From positions 1 through 31,106 of the forward strand of contig JANNHP010000396.1 in NCBI GenBank assembly GCA_031404455.1: a stretch of 31,106 nucleotides of DNA, written 5' to 3'. A program made the position numbers and the translations under genes. Origin of the DNA: JANNHP01 sp031404455 (GTDB taxonomy: Bacteria; Planctomycetota; JAJSAM01; JAJVHW01). Each line of letters begins with the position of its first letter. Position 1 is the first letter of the stretch. This document shows positions 8,275 to 15,230 of the stretch, piece by piece. Under the pieces are notes generated by a model, which was not told the DNA's origin, did no database searches, and saw only the letters and a list, made by a program, of their open reading frames with translations.

Positions 8275-9020
8275 CGCCCGAGGTCACTCTCGCGATCGCA
8301 TCGGCCGGGGTCGTCGCAGGCGGCGCGGGCCTCTGCATCGCGCCCATGGCCGGCCGGGTGCTCGAGCAGCGGCGGCTCCGGCGGCTCTGCGCGCAGCACC
8401 GCGCGATCGTGCTCACCTACGACGACGGTCCGAGCCGGGACGCCACTCCCCGCCTCCTCGACCTCCTCGGGGCGCACAAGGCCCGCGCGACCTTCTTCGC
8501 GCTGGGCCGCAAAGCCGAGAGCGATCCCGCGACGCTCGACCGCGCGGTCCGCGAGGGCCACGAGGTGGGGTGCCACTCGTATCGCCACGTCCATCCCTGG
8601 AAGGCGCTTCCGTGGAAGCCGGCGAACGACGTGTCGCAGGGCTTCCGGGCGCTGGCACCGTGGGTCGCGCGCGATGGCCTGTTCCGGCCGCCGTACGGGA
8701 AGCTGTCCCCGTTCTCGTGGGCCGTCGCGCGAGCGGGGGGTGCGCGCCTCGCGTGGTGGACGCACGATTCCGGCGACACGTGGGAGGATCTGCCCCGCAC
8801 GGGCGACGTCGTCGACGCGGTCCGGCGAGACGGCGGCGGAGTCGTGCTCATGCACGACCTCGACCGCGACGAACCGCGCGTCGGATACGTGCTGGAGCTG
8901 ACCGAGCGCCTGCTGGAGCTCTCGCGCGCCGAGGGGTTCCGTGTCCTCACGCAGGGCGGTCTCCTCGCGCGAGCGGCGGGCGAAGGCCATCCGGCGAGGC
9001 CGGAGACAGAGAAGCCTTGA
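8271..9020 (+). CDS. NodB-domain polysaccharide deacetylase
   Basis: This 249-residue protein starts at GTG 8271, sharing GTGA with the preceding stop. An N-terminal hydrophobic segment (about residues 5-25) should anchor or export it. All five NodB motifs are present: TYDDGPS (49-55, Asp51 and Asp52 as catalytic base and metal ligand), HSYRH (His102 and His106, metal ligands), RPPYG (139-143), WWTHDSGDTW (Asp166), and VVLMHD with His195 as catalytic acid. The enzyme is therefore expected to be active, removing N- or O-acetyl groups from the polymer in the periplasm. Deacetylases are regular members of exopolysaccharide clusters, where they change charge and adhesion. A longer in-frame extension upstream of 8271 lies inside the polymerase gene and is rejected. 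Confidence 0.9.
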   Translation: MTPEVTLAIASAGVVAGGAGLCIAPMAGRVLEQRRLRRLCAQHRAIVLTYDDGPSRDATPRLLDLLGAHKARATFFALGRKAESDPATLDRAVREGHEVGCHSYRHVHPWKALPWKPANDVSQGFRALAPWVARDGLFRPPYGKLSPFSWAVARAGGARLAWWTHDSGDTWEDLPRTGDVVDAVRRDGGGVVLMHDLDRDEPRVGYVLELTERLLELSRAEGFRVLTQGGLLARAAGEGHPARPETEKP

Positions 9021-9490
9021 CCCCGGGCACCGCGCCGACGCGCGCGCCGCGGGTCCTGCTCGTCTCCTCGGGCGGCGGACACTGGGTGCAGCTCCTGCGG
9101 CTCCGTCCCGCGTTCGAAGGATGCGACACGTCGTACGTGTGCGTGCGCCCCGGATACGGCGTCGACGTACCGGGATGCCGCTACTTCGCTGTGAACGACG
9201 CCACACGGTGGAACAAGTTCGCGCTCGTCCTGCTCGCGGTCCGGCTCCTGATCGTCGTCCTCAGGGTGCGCCCGGACGTCGTCGTGTCGACGGGCGCCGC
9301 TCCGGGGTACTTCGCCCTCAGGTTCGGCAAGCTGCTCGGAGCGCGCACGGTGTGGCTCGACAGCATCGCCAACGTCGAGCGACTCTCGATGACGGGCACG
9401 CTCGTGCGCCGGTACGCCGACCGCTGGCTCACGCAGTGGTCGCACCTCGCCGCGCCCGGCGGTCCCGACTTCGAGGGGGCGGTCCTGTGA
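9017..9490 (+). CDS. PssD/Alg14-like glycosyltransferase subunit
   Basis: This 157-residue protein starts at TTG 9017, overlapping the deacetylase stop as TTGA. The start places LLVSSGGGHWVQLL at about residues 14-27, which is the canonical N-terminal glycine-rich motif of Alg14/PssD/Cps14F proteins. A hydrophobic stretch (LVLLAVRLLIVVL) and the DVVVSTGAAPGYFAL segment follow. In this family the Alg14-like subunit sits at the membrane and recruits the catalytic Alg13-like partner; together they transfer a sugar from a UDP-sugar to a lipid-linked acceptor. The very next gene encodes that partner and overlaps by 4 nt, so the pair are surely made together. Confidence 0.87.
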   Translation: MTPGTAPTRAPRVLLVSSGGGHWVQLLRLRPAFEGCDTSYVCVRPGYGVDVPGCRYFAVNDATRWNKFALVLLAVRLLIVVLRVRPDVVVSTGAAPGYFALRFGKLLGARTVWLDSIANVERLSMTGTLVRRYADRWLTQWSHLAAPGGPDFEGAVL

Positions 9491-9987
9491 TCCTCGTGAC
9501 CGTGGGAGCCCAGATGTCCTTCGACCGCCTGGTGTCGGCCGTCGACGACTGGGCCGGCCGCACCCCGGGGGCCGAAGTCTTCGCGCAGATCGGTCCGGCG
9601 CGCGAGCCCCCCCGCAACGTCGCGTGGACCCGCTTCCTCGAGCCGGACGAATTCCGTCGGCGGGTGGCGCAGGCGGACGTCGTCGTGTCGCACGCCGGGA
9701 TGGGAACGATCCTGACCGCCCTCGAGCACGGCAAGCCGATCGTCGTCATGCCCCGGCGGGGAGATCTGGAGGAGACGAGGAACGACCATCAGGTGGCGAC
9801 TGCCGAGAGGTTCCGCGAACTCGGCGCCGTGTACGTGGCGCGCGACGCGGTCGAACTGGTCGCCTGGCTCGGCAAGCTCTCGGAACTGCGTCCCGGCGCA
9901 ACGATTCGAGCCTGCGCGTCGGCCCCGCTCCTCGAATCGCTGCGCAAGTTCGTGCTCGAGAGCGGCCCTCCGTACCCCCGGAGTTGA
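9487..9987 (+). CDS. PssE/Alg13-like glycosyltransferase subunit (GT28 C-terminal domain)
   Basis: This 166-residue protein starts at GTG 9487, overlapping the preceding stop as GTGA. It begins ILVTVGAQMSFDRLV and contains VVVSHAGMGTILTALEHGKP followed by DLEETRNDHQ, the nucleotide-sugar-binding signature of the C-terminal half of GT28 enzymes. It is the expected catalytic partner of the PssD-like protein just upstream; in eukaryotes and many capsule loci the two halves are separate polypeptides, as here. The pair likely adds the second sugar of the repeat unit after the priming enzyme at 15227-16642. It appears to be the last gene of this block, being followed by a 319-nt intergenic region. 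Confidence 0.88.
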   Translation: MILVTVGAQMSFDRLVSAVDDWAGRTPGAEVFAQIGPAREPPRNVAWTRFLEPDEFRRRVAQADVVVSHAGMGTILTALEHGKPIVVMPRRGDLEETRNDHQVATAERFRELGAVYVARDAVELVAWLGKLSELRPGATIRACASAPLLESLRKFVLESGPPYPRS

Positions 9988-10306
9988 AGCCTGCGGGCGC
10001 TCGGGTATCGTTCGGGCCGAGGCGTGGGTCGGCCGGGCTGCGTGGAGGCGGTTCGGCTCAAAGTTGGGCAAGGAAAACACGATACAAGTGGTTGATAAGT
10101 CAGGATCTGCTCCGCTGCCGGGACGAAGTACCGAGACTTCGGTCGGGTCGGCCTCGTGGCGGGGGCGATCGTCGAGCGGCTCAGGTCACGCAACTCTGAC
10201 CCACAATTCAGGTGACGCGAGCTCAGTCCGGGCGGGAGGCTGCCCGGAGAACCCTGTGGGGGGCTCCCCCGAGCCGACAACTCTCAGCCTCGATCGGCGG
10301 AACCGG
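9988..10306 (+). other. Intergenic region ahead of the exosortase unit
   Basis: This 319-nt stretch has no convincing gene, although an open frame runs in from 10064 into the next CDS. It contains a locally AT-rich patch at about 10050-10105 (around CAAAGTTGGGC, AAAACACGATACAAG and TTGATAAG) that stands out from its surroundings and may hold a promoter; no confident -35/-10 or sigma-54 match can be defined. A short palindrome, ACCGAGACTTCGGT, lies at 10130-10143. Two hairpins lie just before the gene start. Confidence 0.5.
10227..10270 (+). promoter_or_regulatory. Tandem hairpins in the leader of the exosortase unit
   Basis: TCCGGGC (10227-10233) pairs perfectly with GCCCGGA (10242-10248) over an 8-nt loop. 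A G6/C5 run follows at 10258-10270 and can form a second stem. They end 36 nt before the ATG at 10307. They could act as a terminator/attenuator or RNA leader structure; there is no U-tract. Confidence 0.35.
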
Positions 10307-11227
10307 ATGGCGCAGCATTCCGACATGCTCACGACTGCGGAGGTCGTCAACGACCTGCGCGCCGTCATCCTGTTGGCCGGCCGCGTGGGGCGTAACGAGT
10401 TCGCCGACGGCGTCGGCCGGTCCGTGCTCGACCTTCCGGTCGACGTGAGCAGCACGGTGCTCGATCGGTGGATCGAGACCCTGGACCAGTTCGCCACCGC
10501 CTTCGCCCTGCCCAAGATCCACCTTCGCGTGGCCGTCGACCGGACGGGAGCGCTTCCGGCGTCCCGGGCGTGCGAGGGGCATCCGAGGGTCGAGATGGAG
10601 GTCGTCCGCGATCCCGAGGAGTACCGGGGGACGGCGGGCCTCGTGAAGGACCTGACGAAGGGGTACGGAGAGAACGACCAGATCCTTGTCGCCACGGCGA
10701 ACCAGATCCACCGCGAGCCGCTCCGCGACGTCTTCCAGGTCCTCTGGCGCGGCGACGAGAGCGTGAGCATCGTTCCGCACGACGGGGGTGAGTTCGCGGG
10801 CGTCTTCCTGCTGCGATGCGCTCGCCTGTGCGACGTGTCGGACGTCGGCTTCGTGGACCTGAAGGAGCAGGCGATCCCTTCGGCGCGAGGGAAGGAACCG
10901 CTCTTCGTCAAGCGCCGGGCTCCAGGCTCGACCCTGCCGATCCGCACGCTCGGCGAGTACATACGGGCGCTGCGAATCATCCACTCCGAACCCAACTCAG
11001 GCTCGATCATCAGCTCGCCTGAGGACCCGTTCGCGGAGACATGGGAGCCGGTGTTCTCGATCGTGGAGCCTCTTGCCGAGGTGATGCCGGGCGCCGTCCT
11101 GCAGGACTCGGTCGTCCTCGCCGGCGGGCGCGTGGAAGCAGGTGCCGTGGTGACCCGGTCCGTGGTTTGCGCCGGTGGCGTCGTACGTCGAGGGCAGTGC
11201 GTCCTCGAATCGATCGTCACCCCGTGA
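10307..11227 (+). CDS. Degenerate sugar nucleotidyltransferase-like protein with C-terminal hexapeptide helix
   Basis: From ATG 10307 the protein has 306 residues (ATG 10325 is an alternative start). The N-terminal part begins AVILLAGRVGRNEFADGVGRSVLDLPV, broken here as residues 19-45 with AVILLAGRVG and SVLDLPV as its ends. This echoes the LAGGxGTRLxPLT...PKPLLPV signature of NDP-sugar pyrophosphorylases, but the glycine-rich and lysine positions are altered. The C-terminal stretch (about 265-304, MPGAVLQDSVVLAGGRVEAG) has the hexapeptide periodicity of a left-handed beta-helix. So the two-domain architecture is kept while the catalytic loop looks decayed; it may bind a sugar nucleotide without synthesising it. 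Its stop overlaps or nearly abuts the exosortase start, placing it at the head of that unit. Confidence 0.6.
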   Translation: MAQHSDMLTTAEVVNDLRAVILLAGRVGRNEFADGVGRSVLDLPVDVSSTVLDRWIETLDQFATAFALPKIHLRVAVDRTGALPASRACEGHPRVEMEVVRDPEEYRGTAGLVKDLTKGYGENDQILVATANQIHREPLRDVFQVLWRGDESVSIVPHDGGEFAGVFLLRCARLCDVSDVGFVDLKEQAIPSARGKEPLFVKRRAPGSTLPIRTLGEYIRALRIIHSEPNSGSIISSPEDPFAETWEPVFSIVEPLAEVMPGAVLQDSVVLAGGRVEAGAVVTRSVVCAGGVVRRGQCVLESIVTP

Positions 11228-11238
11228 GCAGGGAGCCT

Positions 11239-12150
11239 GTGATCACCGAGTTCGAGACGCCTCGACTGTCCAGCGCTTCGACGTGGTGTCGACGCGGATG
11301 GACATCGCGCAGCCTCGTCGCGGCGGTCGTGTTGATGGCGCTCGGCGTGTTCGTCACGATGGACGCGTGGCGCGACATGCTCCACATCGCCATGGTCGAC
11401 GAGGAGCAGAGCCACGCCCTGCTCGTGCCGATCGTCGCCGCGGGCCTCTTGTGGGTGCGCCGCGAGCGCCTGCGGAAGTTCGTCGTCACGGCGACCTGGG
11501 CCGGACCGGCCTTCGTGGCTCTCGGCTGGGCGCTGAACCGTCTCGGCGACAGCCACAACATCCTGTCGCTCTGGCACTTCGGAGCGATCGTGGTCGTGGT
11601 GGGAGGGTTCCTGACCGTCGCGGGCGGCGGGTTCCTGGTGCGTTTCCTTCCCGTGTTCGCCATGCTCCTGTTCCTCGTTCCCGTTCCGGGGCGGATCCGG
11701 CAGGAGATCGCGGTCCCGCTGCAGGCGGAGACGGCCCATCGGACCCAGCAGGTCCTCGAGACGCTCGGCGTCACGGTCGACCGGGTCGGGAACATGCTCC
11801 GCATCAACCAGCAGGACGTCGTGATCGCCGAGGACTGCAACGGGCTGCGGATGGTGTTCGCGCTCGTGATGGTCTCGTTCGCCTTCGCGTACAGCGTTCC
11901 CTTGCGCAACTGGGTTCGCGTCCTCATCGTCCTCGCGAGCCCCGTCACGGCGATCGCGTTCAACGTCCTCCGACTCGTCCCGACGGTGTGGGCCTTCGGG
12001 TTCTTCCCCGCGGACGTCGCGTCGGCGATGCACGACGCCGGCGGATGGGTGATGCTCCCTTGCGCGTTCTTCTCGCTGCTCGGGCTGATGCGCCTGCTGC
12101 GATGGGCGCAGATCCCGATCACACCCTTCATCCTGACGTATGGCGCCTGA
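11239..12150 (+). CDS. xrt: Exosortase (EpsH/Xrt family) transpeptidase-like membrane protease
   Basis: This 303-residue protein has about eight membrane segments. The three invariant catalytic residues of the exosortase/archaeosortase family are in order: Cys200 in AEDCNGLRM, Arg245 in FNVLRLVP, and His265 in MHDAGGW. Exosortases recognise C-terminal PEP-CTERM-type tripartite signals, cleave them in the inner membrane and presumably pass the protein to an acceptor. The gene overlaps its EpsI-like partner by 11 nt and lies among polysaccharide-export genes, the usual setting. The probable substrate is the protein at 21115-21852, whose tail begins with VPLPP. Start: GTG 11239 follows AGGGAG closely. 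GTG 11224 would overlap the preceding stop as GTGA, like other junctions here, and is nearly as likely. The exact subfamily cannot be named without profile searches. Confidence 0.92.
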   Translation: MITEFETPRLSSASTWCRRGWTSRSLVAAVVLMALGVFVTMDAWRDMLHIAMVDEEQSHALLVPIVAAGLLWVRRERLRKFVVTATWAGPAFVALGWALNRLGDSHNILSLWHFGAIVVVVGGFLTVAGGGFLVRFLPVFAMLLFLVPVPGRIRQEIAVPLQAETAHRTQQVLETLGVTVDRVGNMLRINQQDVVIAEDCNGLRMVFALVMVSFAFAYSVPLRNWVRVLIVLASPVTAIAFNVLRLVPTVWAFGFFPADVASAMHDAGGWVMLPCAFFSLLGLMRLLRWAQIPITPFILTYGA

Positions 12151-12862
12151 GCAGGCTTCCCGCCGGTCCGAGAAGGGCTTCGCCGACGCGCGGCCCGTCT
12201 GGGGCTCCACGCTCGTCACCCTGATCCTGTTCGCGGCGATCGGCGTGGAGACGAACGCCCGCGACGATTCGGGCGACGCATCGGATCGTCACGACCGCAT
12301 TCGCAACATCGCCCAGACGTCCATTCCCCTCTGCGTCGGCGACTGGCTCGGCCGAGACGTCGAGCCGACCCGGGCGGCGGTGGCGCTGCTGCGCCCGAAC
12401 GTCCTGATCAGCCGCGCGTACCAGAACGTGAGGACGGGTGAGACCGCGAGCCTGCTCTTCGTTCACTGCAGCGACGCGCGGGACCTCCTCGGTCACTACC
12501 CGCCCGCCTGCTACCCCGCCCACGGCCGATCGCTCCTGGCGAGTGAATCGCGCGACTGGATCGTCGGAGTGACGACCATCCGGGGCGTACGCTATCGTTT
12601 CGCCGGGTCGAGCGTCGGGAACTCGGCCGAGACCGTCGTCGACAACTTCATGGTCCTTCCCGCCGGCGGCTTCGGCCGGGACATGGATGCCGTCAACGCC
12701 GCGGCGGGGGACGTCCGCATGCGCCATTTCGGCGCCGCCGAGATGCAGATCGTGACCGACGGGGAGATGGACGGGGAGCGACGGGACGAGATCTTCCGCT
12801 CGCTGGTGGCGCCCACGTTGCCGCTCCTCGAGGCCGTGGGTTCGGAGACGCAACATGACTGA
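12140..12862 (+). CDS. epsI: Exosortase-associated EpsI-like protein
   Basis: This 240-residue protein has one N-terminal membrane anchor (about residues 21-36) and a periplasmic domain. It shows the EpsI family pattern: IPLCVGDWLGRD (62-73), an RAYQN segment, and GHYPPACYPAHG (118-129), the counterpart of the HxPxxCxPxxGW region of EpsI. EpsI-like domains occur next to, or fused with, exosortases and are needed for exopolysaccharide production, but their biochemical role is unknown. The second Pro-Cys-Tyr-Pro arrangement differs from the proteobacterial version. It overlaps the exosortase by 11 nt and the next gene by 8 nt, indicating tight translational coupling. Confidence 0.85.
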   Translation: MAPEQASRRSEKGFADARPVWGSTLVTLILFAAIGVETNARDDSGDASDRHDRIRNIAQTSIPLCVGDWLGRDVEPTRAAVALLRPNVLISRAYQNVRTGETASLLFVHCSDARDLLGHYPPACYPAHGRSLLASESRDWIVGVTTIRGVRYRFAGSSVGNSAETVVDNFMVLPAGGFGRDMDAVNAAAGDVRMRHFGAAEMQIVTDGEMDGERRDEIFRSLVAPTLPLLEAVGSETQHD

Positions 12863-15230
12863 CCACCTGACGACCTCGGAACTCGCGCTGCCCTCGACCT
12901 ACGACGCGCAGCCGGTCGCCGCAGAACCCGCGGCGCCGTCGCCGCTCGCCGCGGCACTGGGCATGCTGCGCGGCCGGTACCGCTGGGCCATCGGGCTCGG
13001 GTCCGTCTTCGCGGTCGCGGGAGCGCTGATCGGCTACAGGATCCCCGTCCCCACCTATCGCACGGTTGCGCTCATCGACATCGCCCCGAAGGTGCCCAAG
13101 GTCCTCACCGACACCGACGAGAAGGGCGTGCTGCCGCTGTTCGACGCCTACGTCGGCTCGCAGGCGGAACTCATCTCCACGCGACGCGTCGTGGACCAGG
13201 CGATGTCGAGCGCCGAGTGGCGGGCGGTGGGGCCGAGCGGGACCGACGCCTCGATTTCCGACTTCATGAAGGGCCTCGAAGTCGTGCACATGCGGAACAC
13301 GCAGCTCGTGTCGGTTGCGTACTCGCACCCGGATCCGCAGGTGGCCGTCGTCGCCGTGAACCAGGTCGTCAAGGCGTACATGAACGTCGTCATGGAGAAC
13401 AAGAACGCCGGCGGCGTCCAACTCCTCAATGCGATCGAGAACCAGCTCTCGGTCATCAACAACAAACTGAACGATCTCAGGGCCGACGTGCTCTCGGTGA
13501 CCGACGATCTCGGGGAGGGCGCGCTCAAGGAGAAGTACACGAGCCAGGTCTTCGAGCTCAACGAGATCGAGAACGTGCTGCACGACCTCGACGTCGCGAT
13601 CGCCACCGCGAAGGCCGCGAACCAGCTCGGCGCGACAGCTCTGCCGCGGGAGCTCACCGAGCAGGAGATCGCCGCGAGCAACCCGGCCATGGAGTCGCTG
13701 CTCTGGCGCCGCGCGGAGGCCGAGGCGAAGGTCATGGCGCTCGAGACGAACGACAAGATGGGCCCGAAGAACCCCGAGCTGATCGAGGCGAAGGACGCCG
13801 TTTCGTTCCTGATGAAGCAGATCCAGGAGCGCGCGAAGGCGATCCGTGCGCTGTCGGCGGACGCTCCGGACGTGCGGGTGGCGACGCTGCGCGAGAACGA
13901 GAGCAAGCGCGCGCTGCTCGTCGAACTGCGCGACGGCATCCAGGACGACATCCGCAGACTGAGCCGAAAGCGCCTGGCCCTCGACACCATCGCCGCCGAG
14001 CAGCTCGTCCTCGAGGAGCAGCGCTCGCAGTTGAAGAGACGCCTCGAGCAGATCAGCCTCGAGTCCGAGGGCAAGGACCGGATCACGGTGATGAGCTTCG
14101 GCGAGCGCGCCGTCGCGCCCGACACCGACCGCCGCCTCCCGTTCGCGATGATGGGGGCGGGAGGCGGACTCGCGCTCGGCTTCGCGCTCGTGCTGCTCTG
14201 GGGCTTGAGCGAGTCGAAGCTGCGGCACCTGGAGGACGTCGGCGGCGACGACTCGAGGGGGCGGTTCCTCGGTGTGATCCCTGAGCTGCCCGGCGACGGC
14301 GCTGCCCACGTGGAGGCGGAGGACGGCCGCGATCCCGGCGAGATGGGCGATTACTGCGTCCACCACATCCGGACCATGCTCCAGTTGCGTTCGGCGGAGC
14401 ACAAGGCCGTCATCGCGCTGACGAGTCCCTCGCCGGGCGCTGGGAAGACCACAGTCGGCCTGGCGCTCGGCATGTCGTTCGCCGCCGCCGGATCGCGCAC
14501 CCTCCTGATCGACTGCGACTTCGTCGGGCACGGACTGACGTCGTCCCTGCGCTCGATCGTCTGCGACGGGGCCGGCCGCGCGCTCCTGTCCGGCGTCTCC
14601 GAGCCGCACCAGCCCGCCGCGCCGGTCGGGATCGTCGCCGGACTGCTCGCTGCCCGGCGCATGGCATTCGACGACGCGCAGATCGACGAGCTCCTCGTGG
14701 AGACCCGCGCGCGCGCCACCGTCGGCGACGCATCTTCCGCCAGGGTCGTTCGGTGCCTCGAGTCTCTGTCCCGTTCGAAGCCGAACGGGGTCAGCGTCCA
14801 TTCGGGACGGCGCGGGATCCTCGGGGCGCTCGACGGCCGGCCGCTCGCCGACTGCGTCATCGAGACCGACCTTCCGCACCTCTCGGTGCTGCCGGTCGGA
14901 GACGCCCTCCCGCAGGACGCCAAGTACCTGTCGCGCGCCGGACTCGAGAAGCTCGTGCGGGCGTGCCGCGACGACTACGACACCGTGCTGATCGACACGG
15001 GCCCGGTGCTCGGGAGCATCGAGGCGGCGTTCGTCACGGCAGCCGCCGACGCGGTGCTCCTCGTGGTCTCCCGCGGCGAACGCCGGCCTGCGGTCGACGA
15101 GGCCATCAAGCGCATCGACCAGTTCGGCGCCGGCGTAGCGGGCGTGATCTTCAATCGGGCGACGACGGCCGACGTCGCGCGCTCGAGCTACGCGTCGCGT
15201 TCGCAGAGCCGGGCCGCGGAGCGCGCATGA
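12855..15230 (+). CDS. Wzz-type chain-length regulator fused to BY-kinase-like ATPase (polysaccharide co-polymerase)
   Basis: This 791-residue protein has the order expected of a Wzc/ExoP-type co-polymerase: a cytoplasmic leader, membrane segment 1 (about 44-61), a long periplasmic coiled-coil region (about 150-420), membrane segment 2 (about 431-455) and a C-terminal ATPase. Walker A is SPSPGAGKTT (about 523-532), Walker A' is TLLIDCDF, and Walker B is VLIDTGP (about 711-717). It would control chain length and coordinate export of the polymer. Two oddities stand out. About 80 residues are inserted between Walker A' and the GILGALDG segment, with AQIDELL inside. The C terminus ends in SYASRSQSRAAERA and has no tyrosine cluster, the usual autophosphorylation site. 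Kinase activity is therefore doubtful while ATP binding looks intact. Confidence 0.87.
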   Translation: MTDHLTTSELALPSTYDAQPVAAEPAAPSPLAAALGMLRGRYRWAIGLGSVFAVAGALIGYRIPVPTYRTVALIDIAPKVPKVLTDTDEKGVLPLFDAYVGSQAELISTRRVVDQAMSSAEWRAVGPSGTDASISDFMKGLEVVHMRNTQLVSVAYSHPDPQVAVVAVNQVVKAYMNVVMENKNAGGVQLLNAIENQLSVINNKLNDLRADVLSVTDDLGEGALKEKYTSQVFELNEIENVLHDLDVAIATAKAANQLGATALPRELTEQEIAASNPAMESLLWRRAEAEAKVMALETNDKMGPKNPELIEAKDAVSFLMKQIQERAKAIRALSADAPDVRVATLRENESKRALLVELRDGIQDDIRRLSRKRLALDTIAAEQLVLEEQRSQLKRRLEQISLESEGKDRITVMSFGERAVAPDTDRRLPFAMMGAGGGLALGFALVLLWGLSESKLRHLEDVGGDDSRGRFLGVIPELPGDGAAHVEAEDGRDPGEMGDYCVHHIRTMLQLRSAEHKAVIALTSPSPGAGKTTVGLALGMSFAAAGSRTLLIDCDFVGHGLTSSLRSIVCDGAGRALLSGVSEPHQPAAPVGIVAGLLAARRMAFDDAQIDELLVETRARATVGDASSARVVRCLESLSRSKPNGVSVHSGRRGILGALDGRPLADCVIETDLPHLSVLPVGDALPQDAKYLSRAGLEKLVRACRDDYDTVLIDTGPVLGSIEAAFVTAAADAVLLVVSRGERRPAVDEAIKRIDQFGAGVAGVIFNRATTADVARSSYASRSQSRAAERA

